From contig OZ017798.1 of NCBI GenBank assembly GCA_963969395.1, positions 22,684,173 to 22,748,172 on the forward strand: a DNA stretch of 64,000 nucleotides. The letters are read 5' to 3'. Of this stretch, positions 1 to 17,060 are shown piece after piece. The notes below the pieces were generated by a model. The model had not been told where the DNA came from and ran no database searches. It was given only the letters and a program-made list of their open reading frames with translations. Numbering within the stretch: the first letter of the stretch is position 1; every line of letters starts with the position of its first letter. The stretch comes from Pseudoscleropodium purum. Lineage: Eukaryota > Streptophyta > Bryopsida > Hypnales > Brachytheciaceae. The translations under genes were made by a program, and so were the position numbers.

Positions 1-980
1 CACACATCTTCAATCCTTCACCTTAACTAGTAGTTTTTATTCTTTTTTATTTTTTGACATTGCAACTACACTAATTTGTACTATTGGTAATTAAAGGGAG
101 CAAAATCAATATTTTTTATAACATTAGTCATTACTAGATTTTATTTTTGAGGAATTGGTGCAATATAAAAATATTTTGTTTGGACTAATTTGTTTATTAC
201 ACTCATTGAAAAGACAAATTAATATAGTTGTGATCTTTGTTGGAGAGACTATTGAATCATTTATACCTATAAATATAAATTGAATACCTTTGATGTGCGC
301 AAAATGACATTTATTTCTTTTAAATCTTAGATAATCATCTAATTATAGTGATCTCATTCTAAAAGAAGATGTACCATTTTACTAAATAGTTGCTTTTTGT
401 GATTTTTCTTCAATTTTGTAACTAATCTCTCATATTGTATATTACAAGGCATTAGAAGGGATTTGAAGGCAATAGGATCCCATAAGTTCTCAAGCTACAA
501 AGAATAAGAGAACTACGCCACTCTTGTAGGTTGACATGACTAAGACCTTGCCACATCATATAATTTTTTTATCATTTTTAAGATTCTTTTTTCATTTTAT
601 TTCTAAAAAAAATAACAGCCAACCATTCTTTCACTGCGAAGAAAACAGCCAAGGAAACAAGCTTGATATAGACTTTCATTGTCCTCAAATCCCTTCAAAT
701 GATTCTAATTAAAGTTGAAGACAACTATAATTTATTAAAAAGAACCCACTAATGTCCAAATATGGCTTTAACATCCTAATTAATTTTATGAAAGTTTGAA
801 CTTTTTTGTTTATATCTTTGTATAATTGTATAATTTATCTAAAATATATTAAATTGATAATAAGAGAAGGTTGTTTTTAAAGATTTAAAAATTACTTTGG
901 ATGAATGAAAAAATTATTTGCACAAAACATTGCCTTGGAAGCATTCCATTCATCATTTAGAACCAATGTGCCCACTGCAG

Positions 981-1494
981 TTGCCACAATCGAAATAATA
1001 GTGTAAATAATTTTCTAATTCTCTAATTCATAAATAAATACAAAATTCAATAACTTTCACACCATAAATCCAAACCCTACAAAACAAAGGCCGTGTACCT
1101 CTCCTAGCAAAGAACTTTTTGGTAGTACAAAGAATGCAGCCAAAAGATGCACAATCTAGAAGATTTCATTGTAACAAACAAACAAAATATAATGAAAACA
1201 AACAACCTAACTAAAGGTATGGAATAGTGTGCCTTGTATCATTGCCACAGTCAAAATAAAAGTATAAGTAATTTTCTAATTTTTTTTATTCATAAAATTT
1301 TCAAAATTCAATAACTTTTACACCGTATGTCCAAATGCCACAAAACCAAGCCCAAGCACCCTTCCTTGCCAAGGGCTTTCCAGTAGATTTAAGAATGCAA
1401 TCACAGAACACATGGTCCAAGAGATCTCAACATAAAAAACAAACAAACAAAATAAAACAAATAAACAAACAAGTAGCCTAACTTAAAGGTATGG
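981..1494. repeat. tandem duplication, two ~250-bp units
   Basis: Two diverged direct copies lie almost end to end: unit 1 about 981-1222 and unit 2 about 1242-1494. Both start with TTGCCACA, run through a shared AAAATTCAATAACTTT-like stretch and a block of AAACAAACAAA, and end with AAAGGTATGG. No coding potential is seen. The rest of 1-2001 is AT-rich and holds nothing I recognise. Confidence 0.75.
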
Positions 1495-2001
1495 ATATGG
1501 ATAAGGACTTTGGAGACTTTAGGGATTAATATTAAACTTTGACTTTAGAATTGATGAGGTAGAATCATTGCTTGACCCCCGTACAACAATTGAAAAAATT
1601 TATTATCTTTCAAATATAAGCAAACATAAATTAGAGTGGCAATCATAATTGAAATCATGTTTTTTTATTGAATATAAATTTCTTGTGAATTTTTGTACTA
1701 TCTAAACTAGCCCAAAATATTGCTACACTAATTTTTGCTTTAAAACTATGAAAATTATTGCCACATACAAACTTAGTATCACTTCAAAAAAATTGTGGAA
1801 ATTGGTACAATAAATAATTTTTCAACTTTTGTGGTTTTCATAAATTAGCGTCACACGCACTAATAGACTAATAAAAATAGTCTCCTAAAACCAACAAAAA
1901 GTGCATCTATAATAGAAATTTTTTTCATCTAAAATAGTCACAGTTTTTTTAAATGGCCACATCATCAAGGCACTAAAATAGTAATTTTTGTAATACTATT
2001 A

Positions 2002-2275
2002 CAACCAAACAGGGTTGACGAATTTCAACGTCCGCCCCAAAATAGCGTCCGTTTTCCGAACGGCCGGACGCTAGCGGACGCAGCGTCCCGACCGCCGTCG
2101 GAAAGCGGACGGGCGGCCCGACCGCCCGAGGCGGACGCCCAGATCGTGCGGACCAGATCAGTCCGCGCGTCGATCGGACGGCCGTAATTGGGTGGACGGA
2201 CAGGCGGACGCTGCGTCCGCCAGGACGCGAATGTCAGCGTCCGCGTCCGGACGTCTTGTCAACCCTGCAACCAAA
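2002..2275. mobile_element. GC-rich hAT-type MITE (copy 1) with 8-bp target duplication
   Basis: A 258-bp element (2010-2267) has perfect 10-bp terminal inverted repeats, CAGGGTTGAC and GTCAACCCTG, and is flanked by identical 8-bp direct repeats CAACCAAA (2002-2009 and 2268-2275). An 8-bp target duplication and CAGGG-like ends are typical of the hAT superfamily. The interior is very GC-rich and full of GGACG/CGTCC words, in sharp contrast to its AT-rich surroundings, and has no transposase, so it is non-autonomous. A close relative lies at 52533-52828. A predicted ORF that begins inside it and runs to 2536 is judged accidental. Confidence 0.9.
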
Positions 2276-4100
2276 AAGGTAGAAGTTCATATTGGAATCC
2301 CTCATTCTAATGTCAAGTTGTCAAGTAAAACTTTGATTGTTGTCACTATTCATCACAAATTGTGGTCCAAAGATCAGATTTTTGAATTGGGAAAGAAAAA
2401 GGTTCTTCTACAATATCATTGTAACAAGAATATATTCACAATTATCAATGCACATTTCACTTTAAAGCAAATTAAGTGGGTGCAAATTGGAGTGAGATGT
2501 GCATTGGGTAATTGTGATTTGCTAAGACTTTTATAATTTTCATCTTTTAGCCAACTTTTGAAGTGGTTTGTTTTCTTTGTTCAATGTTTAAATTTTAGTT
2601 TTTTTGGACCTATTGAAAGTACAAGTTTTTTTATGTGCTTCCAATGATATAAATTTCAAGTTCTCATTACAAAACAATGAAAAGTTAGAATTATATTTGG
2701 AAGGGCAATTCTATCCAACTATTGAAGATGCCCTTGTAGCTTTTGCATATATTATCCAAACAATGCACTTTTTAAAATTTGATTGATCATTGAAATCACA
2801 ATATCATTGCAAAAAAAACATAAAATATCAAACCTTTTAGATTTGTCAACCATTATCATAACAATAACCTAATTCTTAAAAGTGTCGCTCTTAAATGTTG
2901 TTGCCTAATGCAAAGTCACTACAAACATATGGTATTGATGGTATTTCACATCCAAAATGATCCATCAAAACCAAATCACAATCCAAATCTCCAATGCCAA
3001 TCCTAAACCCCAAACTTAAAAAATCCTAAATTGAATACATATTGCACTTCTCTAATTCTCTTACTTAGTAAATTTTTCTATGTTTTTCCTTCTTAGGGTA
3101 ATTTTTTCTTACAAGTGTATACAATATTCATATTTTTAATATTTTTAAATTTTCTTTTTCTAATTTTGTAATACTCCCAAAGAAACTACCTAAATGCTAC
3201 AAAAATATACACATCTTTCTTGCAACTACCCTCAAACTATTAGTAAGTGTTATATACTTGAAACTACTTTCAATTACCTAAAATTAAATGTACAAAAGAT
3301 TGTTTCCAAAATCAATAAAACTAAGAAAGAATTTCAAATTTGAATAATCATGTATCAACCTATGAGCCCTACATCTAATTTGATGAAGTGAATAGTCCAA
3401 CTTCTTTCATGACTAATTTTTTTAGAAATTCTCTTGCTCATAGAGAAAAAACTTAATTTACAAAATTATGTCATAGACATATATTCTCCATCATCTTGGA
3501 TAAATTAGCTTGTCTCTACAAGATATTAAAAAATATCGTTGAGTTTTTTGTGTTGTATACCCTTGTCTTGAATAATTATAGCATTTGGAGCAAGTCAATA
3601 GGTCTTGCATACACACGGTCTTTTATCTTGTATAGTCATGTAGTTTTAAACAAGCTAATAGGTATTGTATAATAATGGTCTTTGTCTTCATACATACTAA
3701 ATTGTAGGATATATTGGTTGATCTTTCTTGCATACTATTGTTTTTGTATAACATTGAATTATTGTGGCATTGCAAATTGAGACCATTATAGATATTCTTT
3801 TCAAAATTTCAGAGTATATACTATATAATACATTCCTTATATTATCCTTCAATGTCGTTCTAAAGTTGTTGTATAGAGATTCTTATCTTCTCTATTAGTA
3901 CCATGGACATCAATCTACAATTACTTTACTACAGTACAAAAACAATTTGAGCTCTTATTTATCCTATATATGCATATTCAACTTTTATATTTCCATTAGT
4001 GGGACAAAATCAACCATTAGTTAGATCATGTACTATTTACATGAATTAGATTTTCCTTTCTACCTATAATTGGTTGTCCATCTATGCAACATAAAATCCT
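2276..4100. other. AT-rich intergenic DNA
   Basis: No gene is supported. About 2990-3190 loosely resembles the 3' part of the ~727-bp TIR element family described at 52499-53528 (shared order of TTCTCTAATTCTC-like, CTTAGGGTA-like and ATATTTTTAAT-like words), and may be an old decayed copy. The two short ORFs at 2192-2536 and 2604-2786 have no recognisable content. Confidence 0.4.
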
Positions 4101-4104
4101 ACAT

Positions 4105-8979
<4,875 letters not shown>

Positions 8980-9242
8980 CTGCAAGGCTTCATTTATTCA
9001 TCCATTGTTATTTTCATCAATTTATGAATATTTATTACTTCATAATAGTTGATTTATAAAATATTTAATGAATGATAATTATTTTAATAATATTCAACAA
9101 TATCATATTGCACTACAACATTAGCTATATGTAAAACCCCATTCACTTGTTACAAAGATAAAAGGTTTCATGTAGATTCATATTAGATACTCTTTCTCAC
9201 ACAATGTTTGGAAATAGTGTTAAAAAACAAATTTAATTGAAA

Positions 9243-9518
9243 CATTAGAGGATTTCTAGGCCGTTCCAAACAACTGCGTCGCAAGCTCCCTCCCCTGCAG
9301 TTTTTGAGGAATGGCTTTTCTCAACAAAAAAATTTAAAAATAAAAATAAAATATAAAAAATAATCTTGAAATGCAGAAAAAAAATTGATAAAAGAATTTC
9401 ATTTTTTTAAGACGTAGCAGTTGCATTGCCATATTAGCAAGCTGCTGCGGCCTCCTATAGGGCAATTCCCAGAGTCTGGGAACTTGTAGCCCTTCTGGGG
9501 GCTGGAAATCTTCTAATG
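9243..9518. mobile_element. 276-bp TIR element (copy A)
   Basis: The ends are CATTAGAGGATTTC (9243) and GAAATCTTCTAATG (to 9518), inverted with one mismatch. A second copy of exactly the same length lies at 37163-37438 and shares the order of internal blocks: an AAATAAA/GAAAAATT-rich block, TTTCATTTTTTTAA, an ACGT.GCAGT block, and a CAAGCTGCTG/CGAGCTACTA block. No clear target duplication was found, so the superfamily is open. The 62-residue ORF on the minus strand here is incidental. Confidence 0.7.
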
Positions 9519-10608
9519 ACAACTTACTATTAAATTTCTTGAGAACATTACTTCTATTTTAATACAAATAAGTAAAAAAATTATTTGAAATAGATGCATT
9601 GTTGTGATATCTTGAAAAACTAACACTTCAATGCATGTGAGTGTACTATTGAAAAACTTATAAACTACTACTCAAATTATTTTTAAAATTCATATTTTAA
9701 TGATTTCAAAGTGCCTATTTTGTATTGACCAATTTCAATGAGTATTGATGCAATTATACATCAAACCAACCAAATAAACAATTGAATATGGTTCCTATTC
9801 TTAAATTAAGTTTTTATATTGATTCTTGTTTGAAGTCAAAACATGTTTGTAAATATTTATAGCAAGCATTTTGGAACATCATATACATCAACAATAAATT
9901 TTCAAAGTATTCAAAATAGGCATATCTAAAACCATTTCTAAACTCTTATGAAAATAGAGGTTATACATTTTAAGCAATAATTGATAAAGATTAGTTTTTG
10001 CACTACATTAGTCACATAGACCTATTAATTAGTATTATGTAGTTTTGTAACAATCAAAGAACTCATATACCTACCTTTCTTTATTTGTTTTTCATTTCTA
10101 GCTAGCTAGGGTGATTCTAGGATTTGATTGAGGCTTCTAATTTTTGCCAATTTTGCGTAATATTTGTTATATTGGTAGCAACAATACAATTTTTAACTAA
10201 CTTACAACAAATTCTTTATTAGATTGAACTAAACCATTGTAATTTTTGTATTCACTTTCCTATTGGATTGTAGCTAAATCAAAATATTAAGTTTTAATAG
10301 ATACATTCCAAGATTATGTGTTGTTAAAGGGCATTTAAGACTCTACACTATAGACAGTTTTGTAATTTCAAGATAAACCACTTTAAAAATTCACAGAAAT
10401 CACAATTTTAATTGAAGAATTACAACTCTACTTCGGTTTGTTTCGTGAAACAAGCACACCTCTAAAAAAATATGTGCCCCTCTTGGAGTTGGCCCTAAGA
10501 TATTCAGATTGCAAATCAAGGTGGTAATAGGCTTGGCTACCTTATATAGACCAGAATTGTTTGTTAAAGAATGTGATAAGTTTTCGTGGGAAGGAGAAGG
10601 AATAATCC
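9519..10608. other. AT-rich intergenic DNA
   Basis: No gene is supported. On the minus strand a donor-like GTAAGT follows an AAATTTAATA end near 9532, but joining it to the exon at 8979 would create a stop codon, so it was not added to the gene model. Confidence 0.4.
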
Positions 10609-11688
10609 TCACTTGTCATTGCAAAGGGTACACAAGTACCAAAAAAAAAAATAGCCCGCCGTCTTGCCCACAGTCAGCGACCCGGCGCTCCTCATGGCCG
10701 TCACTCCGTCCCGTGACGAGGTGCTCATCACGACGCGCCCACTGCTCGTGACGGCCACGTCTTCCCCTTCGCCCATCTTGCGCTGCGCGTCCAAAACCAG
10801 ATCTCGCGCACTTCGGCTCACCTCAGCCGCTACCGTCGCCATCTGCAGTGGAAGCTGCTGCAGCTGCTGTGGACTCAACATCGACTGAAACGAGCTGACA
10901 GATCCGCTGCTGCCTATGCTCGCCGGCGACCCAGCATAGCCCTCGCCCGCCGCGCCTGCTGCGAAGTGATCAGCTGTCCAATTGGACATTCTCCCCCTCT
11001 CGAGCTCGTTGCTGTACGACCTCTCCGCGCACCTCATGCACGCGGTGGCGTGCGGGGCTATTTGCTGGTTGTGGGGACACCGCAGCAGCGGCGTGGCGGA
11101 CTCGTCTTCGGGTGGTGACGAGCTCGTCCAGTTCATGTACGAGCGTTCCAGCACGTTGGAGCACCGCCGAAGCTCCTTGCACTGCAAACACGTCTGTGCG
11201 TGGGGGTGCTTCGAAAGCACCTCGTCGTGGGGACAGCCCAGGAGAGGCTCCAGGCGACGCGGAAAGCCGGGGAGTTGCGGCATATGCGACACCACGGGGA
11301 GGTCCCAATGGGCGGGGTCCCAGGCCGCGGCGTCGAAGTCCACTATGACATCGCGTGCGCTGTGGGCGATGGTGTTGAGGGCGTCGTTGGCGTTGGCGAG
11401 TGTGTCTTGCACTGTGTCTTGAGCGTTGGCAAAGGTGTCTTGCACCCTGTCTTGGATGTTGGCGATGGACGCGTTGATGTCGTTGCTGGGCGCGTAGGTG
11501 AGGAAGTTGATCGGACAGTTAGTGCGGTGCCGGGGCGAGTCCAAGGGGCCTCCGCAGATGTTTCTGTGATTCTTCGCGGCGTACACGAAGAACGACGACA
11601 GCGCCACGGCTGCCGCGATGCCCACTCTTTGCGCCGCGTTCAGGTTCGCAAGTTGCTGCTGCAATTGGGGGAATCCCCCTTCCGACAT
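10609..11688 (-). CDS. unrecognised membrane-anchored protein with duplicated Cys/His motif
   Basis: A single GC-rich ORF of 359 residues starts at the ATG 11686-11688, the first in frame, and stops at 10609. Residues 20-38 are a hydrophobic alanine-rich span that could be an N-terminal anchor or targeting region. Residues 75-112 form an amphipathic repeat with an 11-residue feel (VQDTFANAQD, VQDTLANAND), like LEA or apolipoprotein helices. Residues 152-188 and 204-238 are two copies of one module: C-P-H, a spaced H, C-x2-C, then LER, M and NWT; Cys152, His154, Cys167, Cys170 and Cys204, His206, Cys217, Cys220 could bind metal. Residues 240-330 are Ser/Gly-rich with one helix near 283-303. 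I know no family with this layout. The last 14 residues depend on an 11-base poly-T run, with a possible donor (TTTTTG/GTACTT) next to it, so the C-terminus is uncertain. Confidence 0.6.
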   Translation of the reverse strand: MSEGGFPQLQQQLANLNAAQRVGIAAAVALSSFFVYAAKNHRNICGGPLDSPRHRTNCPINFLTYAPSNDINASIANIQDRVQDTFANAQDTVQDTLANANDALNTIAHSARDVIVDFDAAAWDPAHWDLPVVSHMPQLPGFPRRLEPLLGCPHDEVLSKHPHAQTCLQCKELRRCSNVLERSYMNWTSSSPPEDESATPLLRCPHNQQIAPHATACMRCAERSYSNELERGRMSNWTADHFAAGAAGEGYAGSPASIGSSGSVSSFQSMLSPQQLQQLPLQMATVAAEVSRSARDLVLDAQRKMGEGEDVAVTSSGRVVMSTSSRDGVTAMRSAGSLTVGKTAGYFFFWYLCTLCNDK

Positions 11689-14600
11689 GGATCACAATTG
11701 CAATCGGTTTGCTCAATTTGCACATTCCCAGGTTCCAATTCCGTATGGATTAATTTTCGTCATTCGTGAAAACCTTCTGGCTGAGTTTTCCTTTGTCCAT
11801 GGTCGCATACCCCTTGCAACCTTCTCAACTGCTCTCGCTTCCTTCGCAACGTTATCCCTAAATGCTCCACAGGCAAGGAATGGCACAATGTCATGCAATT
11901 CACCCAGAATCAAAAATCACCATCATATTCGAAGTCAGGTTTGTGCCAGGCTGAAGATGAAATTAGGTTACAAACGCTAGCTGGGAAAGTCTCACAATTG
12001 ATGGGCAGTCTCTCTGTTCAATGCATGGGTCTTCCTGGAGAGGGTTTAATGTGTTTATTGCGAGTTGAAGAGTTTCTTAGCTTGCGCAACTGATGCAGAC
12101 AATACTGAGTACCACCGCAGGTAAGCACCCTTGCTATTCTATTCCATCTCTTCGGACGAGAATGGAAAATCATAACGTTCTGCTTCTCTACCATCCTCTG
12201 TTCCTGCACTTTGCCCAACAACATCACCATGCACAACATCACTGTGCACACTCCCAGTCACACCAGCGCAGCAAAAAGAGATGGCAAAACATGCAGGTTG
12301 TAATTCTGCAACTCGAACGGTCAGATTCTTCATAGAAACACGTAGAAATTGGGCAGAGTGCACAAGGGCATGCCCCATATGGACCAGGGCACAGCCTGCA
12401 TCTTTAAAAACCTCATATTTTGCATATGATGTTTAGGTCTGCAGTATTTGCCCCTTCAGTCCAATATAACCCTAATCCTCGTTTCGCATACGATACATAT
12501 GAGAACCGGAAAGACACACGCCCCTGTCCCTGGGATGTTGCTCACGCCCTGAGATCCGTTCTGTAGAATACTCGTCAAGGTTGGAGTGACGACGAAGACA
12601 TAGGAGCATGGCTTCTCAATATCGGCAACTAAGTTTACTTAGGAGTTCCGAATTGAGACGCTAATCTAAATGCAACCCAGAATGCGATGGCATCAAGATT
12701 CCAAAATTTAAAAAAATGAATAACTCTTTTAGATGTGTTGCAATTAGGTCATCAAATCTTGCACTGTTCAAAATTGGTGAGGTTATGTGTAGGAGCTATT
12801 TAGTAAATAATTAGAGGAAGGTTGTTAACCCCTAAATGCCCAATGTCTTAAGTTTTGTAGTTTCTTGGAATTTGCTCTAAATTGAACAAAAAAGACAGTA
12901 TTTTAATAAGCCTTATCAATTTTTTTGGAATTGTGATAGTACAAATTCAAATTAGACATGATAGAGATGACACAGGGGAAAAAAATATCACTTTTCAATT
13001 GAAAGATTTTAATGTTTGATCATGAAGGTGTTCAAATTGTAAAAGTAATTGAAATCTTTCAATCTTCCTTTGACATGTCAAATCTAAAAAATTGGTCACC
13101 AAAAAAATACAAGGTTAAAGGGGTATAACATGAATAACCTTAATCAATATATTGCTTCTCAAAATCTATTCTATAAAAAATTTAAATGAATTTCTAATGT
13201 GATTTTTTCTCCAAAATTTAGTATATTTGAGGCTCATTTCCAAGAGCACTCAACACTACAAAATCATGATTTGCAATGAACATCCTTGCATGAAATCTTG
13301 AATAGAAAAATCAAAATCAATCATTTCCATACTCAAATTTTTGATGCTAAAATTAGACTTCAAATGTATTTTTTTCAAAACTACAAACTACTAAAAATAA
13401 CAACTTGGTGAGGTTTTATTTAACTTGAGAGTATTCTTGATATCAAAATGTGGTGCCTTGGGCACTTAGGGGTTATTAGTAATAGGTTCAAGTTTGCTTT
13501 TGGAATTAATCCTTTTGCTAATTCAACACTATCAAATCTTGGAGATGCATGTCTCACTCTAAAGATTTGAAGAAGATGAAGTTATGACTCTAAATCACCA
13601 TCTCTTTTTCAATTGCATTGTGCCATGTGGAAATTTAACAAAAATGACAAAAGAGGATTATTGTGTTGCATGTTTTCATACTTGAGTTATGCTTTGAGAA
13701 CTTTCAAAAACAAATTACTTCTTGTTGGTTCAAAAGTATTTTTTTCAAGTAGAACTTTAGTAATTATTTATTCCATTGATTCCAATATGATATGTTGGAA
13801 CCTTGATTTTCATGTGAATATGAACTGCATCAACCATAACATTTTTGAAGATCAAAGAAAGATCCCTCAAATAAGAACATTGTATTGCGATTCATATAAA
13901 TTGAATATGTATTGGATTTTTGATGGTACAAACAATCATTGATATTACTTGTAGTGAGACTAATTTGTAATGAACATCTTTTTGTAGCACTACTTTTTTT
14001 AGAGGTATTAATTTAAGTTCCTCACCAATAGGATAAATTTGTTTAGTGGATACTAGTATATGTATATTTCCATTTACGTCCAAAGAAAAGTGAAAAAAAT
14101 TACAACAAGTTATCCAATCACAAAGGCTACAAAAATGTTATCCTAAATATTAATCCAATCTTCTAGTTCAAAGATCTATAAAACTACCATATTTTCAAAG
14201 GCATATGGATAAGTTATCTTTGAAAATGAAAATGAACTATTATAAAATATAAATCTTCTGATTTATTGAGGTTGCATGAGATGGCAATTGATTTTCACTC
14301 TAGGCAAATTTCCAATATATAATAAAAGTTAAATTTCAGTTCTCTTGAAATTGATGGAAATAGTCAATTGATTTGTTTTATTTTGTGAAAGAGAAAAAAA
14401 CTACTTGCAAGGTGAGGATCTCAAGGTTTGAAAATTGCATAGCATCAAAGGTTGATGACCACCCATCCAATAGAACCAAGGTAAGTTTTGTCTTCATTTT
14501 TTTTTAAATCATTTTTCTATTTTTAATTTAATTTATTATTTTTTTCTTAAAACTTTTGGCCAACTTTGGTGGAGGATTCTAAGTAAAACTATCTTAGAAT

Positions 14601-15853
14601 TCACTTTTTTCTCTCCCTACCACGCTCTTTGATATATATAAGATTAAATTCCAAAATTAACCATTCCTAAATAGTTCATTTGTGACCATTTTGATAGAAA
14701 ATTAATTCAATTGAAAATGGTTACTAACTCAGGCTATCACCATATTAGAATTTTTTTTGTCAATGTAATGCACTTTAGTTAAACCTTCAAAAACTCATAT
14801 AATCTATCATTACCTTTCTTTAGTGACTCTTTGTAATCAAAGTTCCTGATCTTTGTTGACCCAATGTATAGAGATTGGGGGCCTATATGATTGTTGGCAT
14901 GCATCAAGTGCGAAGAAGGAGCCAGGGAATTACCATTCTCCCACCGACACTTTCCATAGCATGTTGAACGAGGTGCAAGGTGGAGAGTGAGCACCTTAGC
15001 TCTTTTTTTTTAGGAAGGCTTATATCTAGGACTAATCACTCCTTGATGCCACTCTTCTATCGAACATAGATCCCAACACTTCTCTTTCTTGTTATATTGT
15101 GGCACAAATCAAATGCTCCACACATTGCAACTTGAAGTATAGGGATGGATTTTTGTTATGGCATGCGGTGACAAATTCACAAATCTTCTACTCATGGGAC
15201 ACAAAAAGAAGCCCGGACATGTCAAACCATTTGACAAAGCAATATGGTGTGCCCTAGCGGAGATGCTCTAACACCCAACACTCCAAGTGAATTCATTCAT
15301 TTCATATAATTTCTGCATTGACCAAGTAGTCCACTCTACTTGTATGTAATAAGGTTGAAGCACCATTTGTCAACCTTGCCCAATACACAACTTAGAGCCA
15401 GGTGCTCTATTTCCAACCTTAGGCTAGAACTAAAACTTGGAATGTGTTTTTCTTTTGCCCCTTTCAAGGCTGGGACTAAAAACGTTATGACAAATCTCTT
15501 GAAGTAGTGAGCAAGAAAGTATGAAGTAGTAAGTAGAAGGGTAATTCTTAAATGATCAAAATTGGAAAACTTTAGACAATGGCTATTCATCAAAGGTACT
15601 TTTTTGACTCCCAAAATTCACATGAATTTCAATTTTGGGAACAAAATTCTGAATTTTTTTACTATACCCACATTTCCTATCTTCCTACATTGGAAAAATG
15701 TCCAGCACCTCATAGTTGTAGCACATGATTTGCTCCCAAACTCCTTAAATGATCAACTACTGGTGTTTCAACCTTACACTTCCAATTGAATTTCTAATGA
15801 GATGGGATGGGACCTCTGGACTCTTTGGAGTGGAAGGGAGTGGACCATGCTAC
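11689..15853. other. intergenic DNA, moderately GC-rich to about 12.6 kb, then AT-rich
   Basis: 11689-12600 is the likely upstream region of the minus-strand gene ending at 11688. It has several overlapping short ORFs on both strands, none with recognisable content. 12700-15853 is AT-rich with no supported gene. The 109-residue ORF at 13613-13942 has no visible domain or splice context. Confidence 0.4.
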
Positions 15854-16123
15854 TTAGAGCATCCCCACCAGGGGCTTCTATATCCGGAAATTTGAAGTGT
15901 CAAAGTGGTCAACCTTGACTGGATACGAATGAGACCTCGCTAGTTCTGCAAACAAGCCTCTGGATACAGAACTCGCCCAGCGTTTTTACAGAATTCTGTA
16001 TAAATTAGAGATACAGAACTTGGAAGAAGATTGGTGCGAGGGCTGGTCTGCATCTCTATCTGCATTTGAGGTCCTGTCCCTAAATTTTTAGGGATACGGA
16101 ACTAGTTGGTGGGGATGCTCTTA
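15854..16123. mobile_element. PIF/Harbinger (Tourist-like) MITE with TTA target duplication
   Basis: A 264-bp element (15857-16120) has perfect 14-bp inverted ends GAGCATCCCCACCA and TGGTGGGGATGCTC and is flanked by TTA on both sides (15854-15856 and 16121-16123). A TTA/TAA 3-bp target duplication with GAGCATC-type ends fits the PIF/Harbinger superfamily. It has no coding capacity. Confidence 0.85.
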
Positions 16124-17060
16124 TTACCGTATCGTATTCGAGGAGGATGGGACACCTTGAGTGGACGGAAGTGCCCCTTGGGACGGACTAAGTTAAGCTT
16201 ACGTTACGCTGGTGGTAAGTGAACTCAACGTACGTCGGTGCGTGCCGGGAAGTTCAGTGCCATGATGTCAGTCCAATAAATGGCAACACGCCGGGAACGG
16301 ACTGCTTGATGAGGAAGGAAGTGAAGGGACCGTACTCAGTGGACTGACTGGACAAGGGAGCAGAACCAGACGATCTTTGCGCTGGTAAGCTTAGCTTATA
16401 ACTTAGCCATAATAGGGTAGCCAACCCATTTCCAACCACTTAAGCAATTACGCATATTTGGAGTGCAGGTTTTATGAATTCGTGATTTTTTCAATGTACG
16501 GAAATGGAGTTTGGAAGGATTTTCTATTTTTTTTTCCAGAATTTTATCACACAAAACGTAATTACTATGAATTTTTTAGTAGAAGATTTTCTTCGATCTA
16601 TAATGGTGATATAGACCTTTATATTTCTAACCATAGTCTGATTGCAAAATCAACCAAGGGTTGGTTGCAATATTGTGAATCTTGCAGCCAATAGTAATGT
16701 ACAAGAATTGCATTAGGAACTATGCGATAATTAATCTTACTCATCTCAAAAAGATAGTAATCAATATCGTGAGAATAAGGAGGTGATCAAAAATAGATCA
16801 ACTACTATAAATAAAAATTAGAGTGACTTACACCTACAAATGGAGGCAAGGAAGGGGAAAATAGATATTGTAGAGTCATTCATATTGTATATATTCATTC
16901 ACAATTTTTTTTTATCAAATAGTCACCTAATCACCTCCATTCAAATATTGGTGAATCTCTTTCTTGTTTAGAAGAATTTGACAATTTCATCCATTTTCCT
17001 AGCTAGTATTTTATCCCCTTTCCACTTAATTAGTGCCATGCTGTGGAGTAACATAACATA
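16124..17060. other. intergenic DNA with a GC-richer block at 16140-16440
   Basis: 16140-16440 has higher GC than its flanks and a few short ORFs, but no recognisable gene. The remainder is AT-rich. Confidence 0.35.

Noticed and set aside
2192..2536. 114-codon ORF on the plus strand
   Set aside because: It starts inside the hAT MITE and reads out through the target duplication; no domain and no splice context.
10664..11769. Several plus-strand ORFs (74 to 189 codons) over the Cys/His gene
   Set aside because: They overlap the 359-residue minus-strand frame, lack domains, and reflect high GC.
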